Assembly (NCBI RefSeq): GCF_900119795.1 | Contig: NZ_LT634361.1 | Coordinates: 1,488,001 to 1,552,000, forward strand | Direction: 5' to 3' | Source of the DNA: Tenacibaculum maritimum NCIMB 2154 | GTDB lineage: Bacteria > Bacteroidota > Bacteroidia > Flavobacteriales > Flavobacteriaceae | Length of the DNA: 64,000 bases | In this document: positions 1 through 9,549 of the stretch, piece by piece | Numbering within the stretch: position 1 is the first letter of the stretch | Layout of the letters: the number at the start of each line of letters is the position of its first letter | The notes under the pieces: generated by a model | The model's input: only the letters and a program-made list of their open reading frames with translations | Database searches by the model: none | Told to the model about the DNA's origin: nothing | Program-made: the position numbers and the translations under genes

Positions 1-171
1 TTGGTCGCTGTAAAAAGTATTTTAAAAAGAAATGATATAGCGCCAATGAGCTATGTAGTTCCTACAATAAAGGAGATGATTTTACATAAAAGGAAATTAG
101 AATTAATAAGAGAGATAGAAAAAACGCTGATAAATGATGCAATTCAAAACAAACATTTTAAGGAATATTAG
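1..171 (+). CDS. C-terminal end of a PpiC/SurA-operon protein (partial)
   Basis: An open frame enters from the left edge and stops at TAG 169-171, giving about 56 residues of a C-terminus rich in Lys and Glu (it contains SYVVPTIKEMILHKRK and ends NKHFKEY). Its last 38 bases overlap the start of the next gene, so the two are translationally coupled. In flavobacteria the gene before the SurA-like isomerase is usually another periplasmic peptidyl-prolyl isomerase-related lipoprotein, and this tail fits that, but the catalytic part lies outside the window. The product name is therefore inference from position; the reading frame itself is clear. Confidence 0.6.
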   Translation: MVAVKSILKRNDIAPMSYVVPTIKEMILHKRKLELIREIEKTLINDAIQNKHFKEY

Positions 172-1513
172 TCTGTTTACCACCTTGTTGCTAGGAGGTT
201 TAACAATTATAAATGCGCAACAAGAAAAGATAGATGGAGTAGCGGTAGTTGTAGGAAAAAATATTGTATTAGATTCTGATATAGATAAATTTAAACAAGA
301 AATAGCGCTTCGTAGTGAAGGAAAAGTAAAAATATCTGACTGCGATATGTTAGAGCAGTTAATGGAGCAAAAGTTATTGGCACATCATGCTGTAATTGAT
401 AGTGTGGTGGTAACAGATGCTGATATTAAAGATCGTGTGAATAGAAGTTTACAATTTTTTACTCAAGAATATGGTACTATTGACAAGGTAGTTGCGGCTT
501 ATGGTTTTAATGATGTTGAAGATTTAAAGAAAGAACTATCTAAGGTTCAAAAAGAAAATTTACAAATAGAGAGAGAACAAGCTAAGATCACTGAAAAAAT
601 AAATGTAACACCAGAAGAAGTACGTGTATATTTCAACGGATTAAAAGATAAAGATGAATTGCCAGAATTTCCGGCAGAAATTGAACTAGCGCAAATAGTA
701 TTACATGCAGAGCCTACTAAAGAAGAAAATGAGCGAGTAATAAATAAACTGAAGCAAATTAAGAAGGATATTGAAGAAAATGGCGCTAGCTTTAAGTTAA
801 AAGCTATTATTAATTCAGATGATCCGGGGGTAGCTCAAAATGGAGGGCAATACACAATAACTAAAGATAGTCCTTTTATAAAAGAGTTTAAAGAAGTTGC
901 TTTTTCTTTAGATAAAAATCAAATATCAGAACCATTTAAATCTTTATTTGGATACCATATTATTCAATTGCATGAAATTAAGGGGAACCAAAGAATAGCA
1001 TCTCATATTTTAATGCAACCTGAAATTTCTGACGAGAAATTAGCTAAAACTAAAAAAGATATAGAAAAAGTAAGAAAAGATATTTTAGAAGGAAGAATTA
1101 CGTTTGAAGAAGCGGTTAAAAAATACTCTGAAGATAAAGAAACTAAAAATAGTAGAGGTTTGATTGTAAATCCTTATACGGGAGAATCTACATTTGATTT
1201 AACGCGTATGGATCCTGCTTTATATGGTAGGGTAAATGATTTGAAAAAAGGAGAAATTACAGAGCCTTTTTACGACGAAACTCGTGGAGGGGAAAAAATG
1301 TATAAAATCATCTTAATGAAAGATCGTACCAATACACATAAAGCAGATTTGGTAGAAGATTATGTTAAGGTACAACAATTGGCTTTACAGAAGAAAAAAG
1401 AAGAAACAATAGCCAAATGGTCTAAAGAAAAAATTAATGATACCTATATTAAATTAAATGCAGAATATAAAAAGTGTACCTTTAAAAAAGATTGGAAAAA
1501 AGAAGATAAATAA
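134..1513 (+). CDS. SurA-like periplasmic peptidylprolyl isomerase (two parvulin domains)
   Basis: Protein of 459 residues with a Sec signal peptide (hydrophobic stretch ISLFTTLLLGGLTIINA, cleavage near residue 28). A SurA-type N-terminal region follows (about 30-170), then two PpiC/parvulin domains, roughly 178-285 (ending GYHIIQLHEIKG) and 288-398 (starting ASHILM, with FEEAVKKYSEDKETKNSRG). This is the usual layout of the flavobacterial SurA homologue, a periplasmic chaperone and prolyl isomerase that escorts outer-membrane proteins. Two consecutive ATG codons (134 and 137) could start it; both lie inside the end of the preceding gene. The MoxR gene follows after 37 bases, probably on the same transcript. 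Family assignment is firm; the exact client proteins are unknown. Confidence 0.88.
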   Translation: MMQFKTNILRNISLFTTLLLGGLTIINAQQEKIDGVAVVVGKNIVLDSDIDKFKQEIALRSEGKVKISDCDMLEQLMEQKLLAHHAVIDSVVVTDADIKDRVNRSLQFFTQEYGTIDKVVAAYGFNDVEDLKKELSKVQKENLQIEREQAKITEKINVTPEEVRVYFNGLKDKDELPEFPAEIELAQIVLHAEPTKEENERVINKLKQIKKDIEENGASFKLKAIINSDDPGVAQNGGQYTITKDSPFIKEFKEVAFSLDKNQISEPFKSLFGYHIIQLHEIKGNQRIASHILMQPEISDEKLAKTKKDIEKVRKDILEGRITFEEAVKKYSEDKETKNSRGLIVNPYTGESTFDLTRMDPALYGRVNDLKKGEITEPFYDETRGGEKMYKIILMKDRTNTHKADLVEDYVKVQQLALQKKKEETIAKWSKEKINDTYIKLNAEYKKCTFKKDWKKEDK

Positions 1514-1550
1514 AAAAAGGTATTAATTAATTCATAACAACTTACAAAAG

Positions 1551-2504
1551 ATGTCAGACGTAGCAGCCGTAAATAACCTAGTTGAAAAATACAAAGCGCT
1601 AAAAAAAGAAATAGGAAAAGTAATTATAGGTCAAGAAAATGCCGTAAACTTTACATTATTGTCTGTTTTTTGCGGAGGGCATTCTTTATTGATAGGAGTA
1701 CCTGGTTTGGCAAAAACGTTGTTGGTAAATACCGTTTCTGATGTTTTGGGATTGGATTTTAAAAGAATTCAATTTACACCAGATTTAATGCCTTCAGATA
1801 TTTTAGGAAGCGAAATACTGGATGAAAAACGTCAGTTTAAGTTTATTAAAGGTCCTATATTTTCAAATATCATTCTTGCTGATGAAATTAATCGTACGCC
1901 GCCAAAAACGCAAGCAGCTTTGCTGGAAGCAATGCAAGAACGTTCTGTAACTGTAGCAGGAAATCATTATAAGTTAGAGTTACCTTTTTTCGTTTTAGCA
2001 ACTCAAAACCCGATAGAACAAGAAGGAACGTATCCGTTACCGGAGGCTCAATTAGACCGATTTATGTTTTCTATTAATTTAGAATATCCAACTTTTGAAG
2101 AAGAGGTAGCAGTTGTAAAAAATACAACGTCTATGGCAAATGAAAAGTTGAAAGCATTATTTTCAGGTAGTGAAATTATAGCAATTCAAAATTTAGTGCG
2201 TAAGGTTCCTGTGGCTGATAATGTAGTAGAGTATGCTGTAAAATTGGTAGGGAAAACAAGGCCTAATGGAGTAGGAGCTACTGAATTTGTTAAAAATTAC
2301 ATTGATTGGGGAGCTGGCCCTAGAGCTTCTCAAAATTTAGTTTTAGGAGCTAAGGCTCATGCCTTGGTAAATGGGAAATATTCACCTGATATCGAAGACG
2401 TGCAAGCAGTTGCTGTTCCTATCCTTTCTCACAGAGTAGTTAAAAATTATAAGGCAGAAGCAGAAGGAATTACGATTAAAGAAATTATAACATCATTATT
2501 TTAA
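1551..2504 (+). CDS. MoxR family AAA+ ATPase
   Basis: Protein of 317 residues with the MoxR/AAA_3 signature: Walker A GVPGLAKT (49-56), Walker B ILADE (108-112) followed by INRTPPKTQAALLEAMQE, and sensor region LATQNPIEQEGTYPLPEAQLDRF. The C-terminal third is the AAA lid. MoxR ATPases act as chaperones that insert cofactors or activate partner proteins, often with DUF58 and VWA-domain partners encoded next door. Here no such partner follows: the gene ends and a strong terminator comes within 30 bases, so it closes the SurA operon. The coupling of SurA and MoxR genes is common in flavobacteria (family knowledge). Cytoplasmic, ATP-dependent; the substrate is unknown. Confidence 0.9.
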   Translation: MSDVAAVNNLVEKYKALKKEIGKVIIGQENAVNFTLLSVFCGGHSLLIGVPGLAKTLLVNTVSDVLGLDFKRIQFTPDLMPSDILGSEILDEKRQFKFIKGPIFSNIILADEINRTPPKTQAALLEAMQERSVTVAGNHYKLELPFFVLATQNPIEQEGTYPLPEAQLDRFMFSINLEYPTFEEEVAVVKNTTSMANEKLKALFSGSEIIAIQNLVRKVPVADNVVEYAVKLVGKTRPNGVGATEFVKNYIDWGAGPRASQNLVLGAKAHALVNGKYSPDIEDVQAVAVPILSHRVVKNYKAEAEGITIKEIITSLF

Positions 2505-2530
2505 TAATAGATAAAGCAGACATATATAGA

Positions 2531-2568
2531 AAAAGCAGAAGGTTAATTAAAGATCTTCTGCTTTTTTT
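2531..2568. terminator. Intrinsic terminator after the moxR gene
   Basis: The 11-base arm AAAAGCAGAAG (2531-2541) pairs with CTTCTGC plus the start of the T-run (2555-2565), followed by T to 2568. It ends the SurA-MoxR operon. The A-run on the left arm lets it work in the minus direction too, against the decayed gene that converges on it. Confidence 0.8.
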
Positions 2569-2591
2569 ATGTTGATAGGTTTTGTATTAGA

Positions 2592-3423
2592 TTAATTACT
2601 CCATTCTAATATTAATTTAAAAGTAATGGCATAATTGGTTTGACCAATAGTATAAATAATTTCAGAAGGTTTTAAATAACGATATTCATTAAAAGAAATA
2701 TGACCAAAGGCTAAACGCTCAATAGGCTCTTTAGTAACTGTTTTTTGTCCATAAAAATTTAGTTCAAAGTTGTCTGTTCCTCCGTTAGGGTGATGATTTC
2801 CTTCTTTATAAACCTTAGCTTCATAAGGAGTGTTTAAATCCGAAGAGATATTATGAAATGTATTGTAGTAAGTTACATCATTGGCATCATTAAAATTTGA
2901 TTGATATGTGATTTGCATAGCGTTGTTAATAAGCGCTCTTATGGTAAATCTGGCATTTAAAGAAATTAAAGTATTTTCCTCCTACAGAATTATAAGAAAA
3001 TTGATTCCAAATAGCAGAGGCGACTCCTGTTATTTCAATTGTTTTGATCTTAAGAGTAAAATATTCTTGTTCTTTGATAGTGAAATTTATAGCAATGTTG
3101 TATGTTTTACCATTTACTCCATGTATTTTGGCAGTCACATTTTTTTGACCAAAATCATTATAAATATATGCTATTTGGTTTGCTGTATTGCGATCGTTGT
3201 TTTCGCTTCCAAAATTTCATTCTACATAAGATATGTTCGAGATCTCTTCATTGGAATTAGAGGTTATTTTATAGGTTGTCTTATCAAATTGAGTCGGAGT
3301 ACTTGAATACTCAATAAAATATTCGAAGACAGGTTCTATAATTTAATCGCTACTAGAACTAGAACTGCATGATAAAAAAGATAAGCAAATAGCACAAAAT
3401 ACTAGTCTGGTAAAATTTTTCAT
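2592..3423 (-). pseudogene. Decayed lipoprotein gene with a PKD-like domain (two nonsense codons, one frameshift)
   Basis: Read on the minus strand from ATG 3423, the product starts with a clear lipoprotein signal (MKNFTRLVF... then LSFLSC followed by six Ser), then hits TAA at 3343-3345 (codon 27). The same frame stays protein-like to TGA at 3217-3219, where the context SYVE-stop-NFG suggests a lost Trp of a PKD-like (W-N-F-G) strand, and on to about 2960. There a TTT/AAA run shifts the frame: removing one base at about 2955-2962 joins ...YFNF to LNARFTIRALINNAMQ, and the last 108 codons run to TAA 2592. The intact protein would have been about 275 residues and surface-anchored. Three independent lesions make a sequencing error an unlikely explanation for all of them. 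Function unknown. Confidence 0.75.
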
Positions 3424-3481
3424 AATTTTCAGATTTTGATAGCAAATTTAACTTTTTCTCTAAACTATAGGGCTCTTTCTA

Positions 3482-3516
3482 AAAAAACCTCTTTGTTCAA
3501 AACAAAGAGGTTTTTT
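3482..3516 (-). terminator. Intrinsic terminator of htpG
   Basis: Near-perfect 16-base dyad: AAAAAACCTCTTTGTT (3482-3497), loop of three bases, AACAAAGAGGTTTTTT (3501-3516). Both outer arms are A/T-runs, so it can stop transcription from either side. It lies about 20 bases beyond the htpG stop codon. Confidence 0.85.
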
Positions 3517-3538
3517 ACATATTAAATATAGCATATCA

Positions 3539-5449
3539 TTACTTAATCAATTCGTAGCTACGTTTGATAAAGTTAGTCAGCTCTTCACCATGTAATAAGT
3601 TTTGAGAAAGCTTTGCTAAATCAAAGGCTTGTTTTGTTAAGCGCTTTTGATCTTCTTCGTTAGCGTTTAGTATTTCAGAAACTAAAGGGTGATTGGTGTT
3701 AACAACAAGGTTATACATTTCAGGGAAATTGCCCATTCCCATCATTCCTCCACCTCCAGAAGCTTGCATCTCTTTCATTCTTCTCATAAATTCAGGTACA
3801 GTAATAATGAAAGGAGAGCTGGCAGAATCCATTGCCTCTAATTGAACAGTGTATGTTTGACTAGGCACTGCACTTTCTATAATAGGTTTTAACGTATCTT
3901 TTTCTTCGTCAGATAATTTAGAAATTACAGTATCCTCTTTCTTGATTAGATTATCTATAAAGTCAGCATCTACACGTGTAAATTGTACTTTACTATCTCC
4001 TGAAGTTTCTAGTTTTTGCATTAAGTGAGAAACTATTGGAGAATCTAATAGTAAAACTTCATAACCTTTGTCTTTAGCATCTTGGATATAGCTATGTTGA
4101 GCATCTTTATTAGCAGCATATAAAATGATATGTTTTCCATCTTTATCTGTTTGTGTATCTTTTGTTTTTTCGATAAGTTCATCGAAAGTATAAAAAGAGT
4201 CATCTACAGTTGGATACAAAGCAAACTTTTTGGCTTTATCGAAGAATTTATCTTCCGATAACATTCCATACTCAATAATTACTTTAATATCATTCCATTT
4301 TTTTTCAAAATCTTCACGATCTTTTTTAAACAAAGAGCTTAGCTTATCTGCTACCTTTTTAGTGATATATCCAGAAATTTTCTTTACGGCGCCATCTGCT
4401 TGTAGGTATGAACGAGAAACGTTTAGAGGAATATCAGGAGAATCAATAACACCTTTTAACATTTGTAAGAAGTCAGGAACGATACCTTCTACATTATCCG
4501 TTACAAATACCTGGTTTTGGTACAATTGAATCTTATCCTTTTGCATATCTAAATTTTGAGTCAATTTAGGAAAGAATAAAATACCTGTTAAATTAAATGG
4601 GTAATCTACATTTAAGTGAATATGAAATAAAGACTCTTCAAATTGCATAGGATATAATTCTCTATAGAAATTTGTATAATCTTCAGCCTCTAAGTCTGCT
4701 GGCTTTTTAGTCCAAGCAGGATTCGTGTTATTGATAATATCATCAACTTCTATTTGCTTATGAGGTTCAGTAGTTTCTTTTCCATCTTCTCCCTTAATTG
4801 TTTTAGGAGTGAAATCAGGATCGTTTATCTTCTTTGTTCCAAATTTAATAGGAACCTGGTTAAAGCGATTGTATTTGGTTAATAAACCTTTAATTTTAGA
4901 AGCTTCTAAAAATTCGGTAGAATCATCAGCTATATGAAGAATAATTTCAGTACCTCTATCAGATTTATCGTGTGCTGTTAGTGTATATTCAGGAGATCCA
5001 TCACAGGTCCAATGTGCTGCAGGTTCATCTTTAAAAGATTTAGTGATTAACTCAACCTTATCAGCAACCATAAAAGCAGAATAAAAACCTAATCCAAAAT
5101 GACCAATAACTCCTGTTTCATTTTTATCATCTTTATATTTTTCTAGAAATTCTTCAGCACCAGAAAAAGCAATTTGATTAATATACTTCTCAACTTCATC
5201 AGCAGTCATTCCTATCCCTTGATCCTTTATTGTTAACGTTTTAGCGTCTTTATCAATACGGATTTCAATTTTAGCATCTCCTAATGTTGTTTTGGCTTCA
5301 CCGATAGAAATTAAGTGTTTTAATTTTGTAGTAGCATCTGTACCATTAGAAATTAATTCACGTAAAAAAATCTCATGATCTGAATATAAAAATTTTTTAA
5401 TCAGTGGAAATATATTTTCAACAGATACATTGATGTTTCCTTTGCTCAT
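3539..5449 (-). CDS. htpG: Molecular chaperone HtpG (bacterial Hsp90)
   Basis: Protein of 636 residues, full length for HtpG. The GHKL ATP-binding domain is at the N-terminus with the Hsp90 signatures HEIFLRELISNGTDAT (the usual SNASDA appears as SNGTDA), DQGIGM, and the lid glycines GVIGHFGLGFYSAFMVAD. The middle domain contains the client- and gamma-phosphate-binding region (LNVSRSYLQ), and the C-terminal dimerisation domain follows. A Gly/Met-rich insert (SGGGGMMGMGNFPEMYN) sits near residue 565. It is an ATP-driven cytoplasmic chaperone for stress-damaged or late-folding proteins. It is transcribed alone, with its own terminator, divergently from fabH across a 204-base region that carries the direct repeat TGACAAAC/TGACAGAT (5522-5537). 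Confidence 0.97.
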   Translation of the reverse strand: MSKGNINVSVENIFPLIKKFLYSDHEIFLRELISNGTDATTKLKHLISIGEAKTTLGDAKIEIRIDKDAKTLTIKDQGIGMTADEVEKYINQIAFSGAEEFLEKYKDDKNETGVIGHFGLGFYSAFMVADKVELITKSFKDEPAAHWTCDGSPEYTLTAHDKSDRGTEIILHIADDSTEFLEASKIKGLLTKYNRFNQVPIKFGTKKINDPDFTPKTIKGEDGKETTEPHKQIEVDDIINNTNPAWTKKPADLEAEDYTNFYRELYPMQFEESLFHIHLNVDYPFNLTGILFFPKLTQNLDMQKDKIQLYQNQVFVTDNVEGIVPDFLQMLKGVIDSPDIPLNVSRSYLQADGAVKKISGYITKKVADKLSSLFKKDREDFEKKWNDIKVIIEYGMLSEDKFFDKAKKFALYPTVDDSFYTFDELIEKTKDTQTDKDGKHIILYAANKDAQHSYIQDAKDKGYEVLLLDSPIVSHLMQKLETSGDSKVQFTRVDADFIDNLIKKEDTVISKLSDEEKDTLKPIIESAVPSQTYTVQLEAMDSASSPFIITVPEFMRRMKEMQASGGGGMMGMGNFPEMYNLVVNTNHPLVSEILNANEEDQKRLTKQAFDLAKLSQNLLHGEELTNFIKRSYELIK

Positions 5450-5577
5450 AATTATATATTTTATTTTGATTGTTATTCCGAAAGCAATAAACAGTCAAAT
5501 AGAATACCAAATCAATAAATATGACAAACTGACAGATAGTAGGTGGAAAAAAACTGAAAAACCTAAATAAGAGAGTT

Positions 5578-5608
5578 TTGTGTGAACCCTTTAAAATTTG
5601 TACTTTTG
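5578..5608 (+). promoter_or_regulatory. Bacteroidota-type promoter of fabH
   Basis: TTG (5578-5580), 20 bases, TACTTTTG (5601-5608): a full match to the TTG-N17-23-TAnnTTTG consensus of Bacteroidota housekeeping promoters. It lies 45 bases before ATG 5654 and so rules out the longer upstream GTG start (5582), which would lie inside the promoter. Confidence 0.7.
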
Positions 5609-5653
5609 CGAATTACAAATTTTGGAAATAATAAAAAAATCAACATAAAAAAT

Positions 5654-6664
5654 ATGTATAATTCAAAAATTACAGGTTTAGGTTATTACGTTCCTGAAAA
5701 CGTAGTAACTAATGACGATCTAAAGCAGTGGATGGATACAAGTGATGAATGGATTCAAGAAAGAACTGGTATTAAAGAACGTCGCTGGATTGATCCTAAA
5801 ACAAGTGATGATACCACTTCTGTAATGGGGGCAAAGGCAGCCAAAATAGCTATAGAAAGAGCAGGATTGACAAAAGATGATATTGATTTTATAATTTTTG
5901 CTACGTTAAGCCCTGAATTATATTTTCCTGGGGGAGGAGTACAAATCCAAGATATGCTTGATATGCCAACTATTGGTGCATTGGATATACGTAACCAATG
6001 TTCAGGATTTATTTATTCATTATCTGTAGCTGACCAGTTTATAAAAACAGGAATGTATAAAAATATTTTGGTAATTGGTGCAGAAAACCATTCAGGAGGT
6101 TTAGACCGTTCCACTCGTGGAAGAGGAGTTACCGTAATTTTTGGAGATGGCGCAGGGGCAGCAGTACTTTCTAGAACGGAAGAGGAAGGAAAAGGGATAT
6201 TATCATCACATTTACATTCAGAAGGAAAATATGCCGATAAACTAATTTTAGAAGGACCTTCAACAAGTAGATGGGTACCAGAAATATTAGAAGCAAATGA
6301 TGCAGATGACGTATCTTATTATCCGCACATGGATGGTCAGTTTGTTTTTAAACATGCTATTAGCCGTTTTTCTGAAACGATAATGGAAGGGCTTCAAGCA
6401 AATGATTTGAAAAAGGAAGATATTGATATGCTAATTCCTCATCAAGCTAATTTGAGAATTGCTCAGTTTATTCAGAAAAAGTTTCAGTTGCGTGATGACA
6501 AAGTATATAATAATATAATGAAGTATGGAAATACAACAGCGGCTTCTGTTATTATTGCTTTGACGGAGGCTTGGGAGTTAGGTAAGATTAAAGATAATGA
6601 TTTAGTAGTACTAGCTGCTTTTGGTAGTGGGTTTACTTGGGGATCAGTAGTGATTCGTTGGTAA
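5654..6664 (+). CDS. fabH: 3-oxoacyl-ACP synthase III (KAS III)
   Basis: Protein of 336 residues from ATG 5654 (MYNSKITGLGYYVPENVV), chosen because the open frame further upstream overlaps the promoter. Thiolase-fold enzyme with the KAS III triad: Cys116 in RNQCSGF, His in LIPHQANLRI and Asn in KYGNTTAAS. It condenses acetyl-CoA (or another short starter acyl-CoA) with malonyl-ACP to begin fatty-acid synthesis. It stands alone here, without the plsX-rpmF partners that often precede fabH, so it may be a second KAS III paralogue with another starter preference; flavobacteria often carry more than one. Its 3' end shares a bidirectional terminator with the converging receptor gene. Confidence 0.92.
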   Translation: MYNSKITGLGYYVPENVVTNDDLKQWMDTSDEWIQERTGIKERRWIDPKTSDDTTSVMGAKAAKIAIERAGLTKDDIDFIIFATLSPELYFPGGGVQIQDMLDMPTIGALDIRNQCSGFIYSLSVADQFIKTGMYKNILVIGAENHSGGLDRSTRGRGVTVIFGDGAGAAVLSRTEEEGKGILSSHLHSEGKYADKLILEGPSTSRWVPEILEANDADDVSYYPHMDGQFVFKHAISRFSETIMEGLQANDLKKEDIDMLIPHQANLRIAQFIQKKFQLRDDKVYNNIMKYGNTTAASVIIALTEAWELGKIKDNDLVVLAAFGSGFTWGSVVIRW

Positions 6665-6684
6665 TTTATAAAACTGAAAATAAT

Positions 6685-6723
6685 AAAAAAGGCTTTCTAT
6701 GATACTACTAGAAAGCCTTTTTT
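6685..6723. terminator. Bidirectional terminator between fabH and a TonB-family receptor
   Basis: AAAAAAGGCTTTCTA (6685-6699) pairs with TAGAAAGCCTTTTTT (6709-6723) across a short loop. With an A-run on the left and a T-run on the right it ends both converging genes. Confidence 0.85.
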
Positions 6724-6725
6724 AT

Positions 6726-9104
6726 TTATAGTATTCCTCCACGAGTTTCATTTTTAGCTCTTTTTTTGCGATTTCTTTTTTTAGACTTGCCACTGCCAAA
6801 GTGGTATGAAAATCCGAAGTAAATGGCATCCTGTTCTAAAATATAGAACCCTTCTTGAGGAAAAGGTGAGTTGGAAGAAAAGGTATAATCTAGAGTATTG
6901 AAAATATCGGTGGCTCTAAATGTAATGTTTCCTTTATTATTTAAAACTGCTAACTTGGCAGAAATATTGACCAAATAAAAAGGATCTACTGTAAACTGTA
7001 TTCCTTCAGATTTACTCTTATACAAACCGATTAGTTGTAATTTTAATCTTTTAGAAATTTTAAAACGATTTACAATAGTACCTTTAAAAACTGTATTTTC
7101 AATAGCTATTTTTTGAGTGTTTAATATCCCGAATCTGTCTTGAACATATAGATCGAAGCTAGGTGAGAATGACCACCATTTTGTTGGTTTTAAGGAAAGG
7201 TAAGCTTCTAATCCATAGCTATTAGATTGGTTGTAGTTTTGATGAGATATATATTGTATGTCCTTATTAAACTCGTCTAGTATGATGTTCCTACCTATTT
7301 GATCTGAAATTTCTCTAAAAAAGCCGTTAAAAGTAAAATATCCTCCTTTAAAATTTCGAGTATAGTTCAGTTCAAAAGAATTTGAATATTGAGGTGCTAA
7401 TTCTTGATTTCCAACGGAAATAATATAAGGAGATGTAAATTCTTGTATTGGAGTAACTTGTTGTATTCCTGGTCTATCCACTCTTCTACTATATGATAAC
7501 TGGAAATCATGCTTGTTAGAAGGAGAGTAGTTAAAATAAAAAGAAGGGTAAATATTAAAAATATTATCGGAGTATAATTGCGAATTTATTTGTCGTGTAT
7601 TTGAAAAATTACCTGTAACATTAAATTGTTCCATTCTAAGACCTGACTGAAAAGAAAATTTATTAAACTTACCGTTATAATTAATGTAAGCAGAGTATAT
7701 GCTTCTGTCATAGTTAAATTTAGTATTTCCCTTTGGAGTTGAAGGATTTTGAAAAGTAGTAATTTCTTGATCTGTAATTATTTCATTAAAAGTATTGTGT
7801 ATTCTGGCTTCTAACCCTAGTTCTAATTTTCCTTTTTTGAAAGGTTTTATATAATCAAGATTCATTAACCAAGTATTCCGATCATCTGTAATGTTACTTG
7901 TATAATTATACAATTTTGAATCAGGTGAAATGACTTCCTTGTTGATGGCTTTTTCAGGGTTTTTGTTGGTAGAGTAATTTAATTCAACTTCTAAGTGATG
8001 CCCGTTTTCATCTAAGTCAAGTTTATAATCTAGGTTATAAGCACTTTCAGACGAGTTATATCTAGAGAGGTTAGGAGTACGCAATTTTAAGACGGTGTTT
8101 TCATAAATATAACCATCAGTATAAAAATCCGAATTGCTAAAATATTGAGAGCTATATATTGAAAAAGTGTTTTTTTTGTCAAGATAGATATCTGCGCCAA
8201 TCTTAAGATTATGATCCGTATATTCATTAAGGTGATCTAACAATTGATGCACTTTTTTGTCTTTTCTATTCAGAATATAATCAGTTTCAGAGCTACCAAA
8301 GTCTAGAGCATAGTTTGTATAAAAATTAAAAATTCCAGCTCTGTAATTTAAATTTAAAGCACCATTAGGTCGGGTGTTTTTACTGTGCTCTATTCCAGTG
8401 GTAATAGTACCGTTAAATCCGATTTCTATATTTTTCTTTAAAATAATATTAATGATTCCACTCATTCCTTCTGGATTGTATTTAGCAGAAGGGTTTGATA
8501 TTAACTCTACAGTTTTTATGTTGATGGATGGAATTGATTTTAAAAGCTCAGAGGAATTTAAATTCGAAGGCTTTCCGTTGACAAGAATACGAACATTACT
8601 ACTTCCTTTAAATGTAACTTCGTTATTAAGATAATCAATACCGATAGAGGGTATCGTTTGGAGCATTTCAAAAGAGTTGGTTCCTGCCGCTGTCAAGTCT
8701 TTTCCTATAGCTACTACTTTTTTATCAATTTTTTGAGTTATTGTAGTTGTTTCTGCTCGTATTTCAATTTCATCTAAAGCTGTAGCATTTTCTTCTAAAT
8801 TAATTGTACCGAGATCAAAATGTGAGTTTTCTTTAGATAGTAAAACATTTTTATAAATAGGGAGGTAGCCAATGAATTGTATTTCTAAGGAAATATTTTT
8901 TAAAGGAAGCTTTTTAATGGTAAAGTTTCCTTTTTCATTGGTAATACCTCCATTGATAATATTATTTTTTTCTTTACAAATAATATTGACGTAAGATAGT
9001 GGAATTTTAGTTTTAGCGTCTATTATAGAACCGCTGATACTCCCTTGTTGAGAAAATACAGAATAACTGTAGCAAATAAGAATCATAAAGAAAAGCTTCT
9101 TCAT
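6726..9104 (-). CDS. Outer-membrane beta-barrel receptor, CarboxypepD-reg/TonB-plug family
   Basis: Protein of 792 residues from ATG 9104 (MKKLFFMILICYSYSVFSQQ), preferred over a TTG three codons upstream because it gives a clean signal peptide. A carboxypeptidase-regulatory-like beta-sandwich (about 22-115, ISGSIIDAKTKIPLSYVNI) is followed by a short TonB plug domain (about 125-225, with LVNGKPSNLNSSELLKSIPS and NPSAKYNPEGMSGIINI), then a long barrel of the OMP_b-brl_3 type. It ends in a basic tail (KSKKRNRKKRAKN) before the last aromatic-poor residues, which is odd for a barrel. The ligand is unknown; there is no SusD-like partner and no operon mate. Members of this family import or bind peptides, metals or glycans. 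Confidence 0.85.
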   Translation of the reverse strand: MKKLFFMILICYSYSVFSQQGSISGSIIDAKTKIPLSYVNIICKEKNNIINGGITNEKGNFTIKKLPLKNISLEIQFIGYLPIYKNVLLSKENSHFDLGTINLEENATALDEIEIRAETTTITQKIDKKVVAIGKDLTAAGTNSFEMLQTIPSIGIDYLNNEVTFKGSSNVRILVNGKPSNLNSSELLKSIPSINIKTVELISNPSAKYNPEGMSGIINIILKKNIEIGFNGTITTGIEHSKNTRPNGALNLNYRAGIFNFYTNYALDFGSSETDYILNRKDKKVHQLLDHLNEYTDHNLKIGADIYLDKKNTFSIYSSQYFSNSDFYTDGYIYENTVLKLRTPNLSRYNSSESAYNLDYKLDLDENGHHLEVELNYSTNKNPEKAINKEVISPDSKLYNYTSNITDDRNTWLMNLDYIKPFKKGKLELGLEARIHNTFNEIITDQEITTFQNPSTPKGNTKFNYDRSIYSAYINYNGKFNKFSFQSGLRMEQFNVTGNFSNTRQINSQLYSDNIFNIYPSFYFNYSPSNKHDFQLSYSRRVDRPGIQQVTPIQEFTSPYIISVGNQELAPQYSNSFELNYTRNFKGGYFTFNGFFREISDQIGRNIILDEFNKDIQYISHQNYNQSNSYGLEAYLSLKPTKWWSFSPSFDLYVQDRFGILNTQKIAIENTVFKGTIVNRFKISKRLKLQLIGLYKSKSEGIQFTVDPFYLVNISAKLAVLNNKGNITFRATDIFNTLDYTFSSNSPFPQEGFYILEQDAIYFGFSYHFGSGKSKKRNRKKRAKNETRGGIL

Positions 9105-9549
9105 ATTTAGCAAAATTAAATTTAGTATGGTATTTTACCTTATCTAATTTTCTAAATAGATTGTCGAAGGGGTAAAATTTGTGATAAAGATATGAAAAAT
9201 GAAGTGACAAACAAAATTAGGCAATGTCTTATATCTCTTAGTAGGAGAATCTTATATTACTTATTTTTCTTGATATGCGTAGGTAATAAGAATGCAGTTT
9301 AGAGGAGTTTCCTTAAAAATAGAAAAATGCTTTTTAAGAAAAGAGGTTGGTAAGGAATTTTAAAAGGATGGATGATAGAAATGAGTTTAATATTTAGTAA
9401 AAGAGATACTAGTACGATTGTATTTTATTTTGTTTGTCAATAAAACAAGAAGGAGATAGATAGCACAGTTGAAAATAAAGATTTAATATATCATTCTCTA
9501 AGAAAGAAATACGGATATTAGGTGATATCAACGTTGATAATTTTAATTT
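9105..9549. other. Gene-free stretch upstream of the receptor gene
   Basis: No convincing gene. On the minus strand TAATTTTG (9111-9118) fits the -10 element just before the receptor ATG but would leave almost no leader. A perfect 14-base palindrome, TATCAACGTTGATA (9526-9539), lies 11 bases beyond the rnz stop; no clear T-run follows it, so it is not an obvious terminator. Confidence 0.4.

Noticed and set aside
9526..9539. Palindrome TATCAACGTTGATA as the rnz terminator
   Set aside because: No T-run follows it on the rnz strand, so it does not fit an intrinsic terminator.
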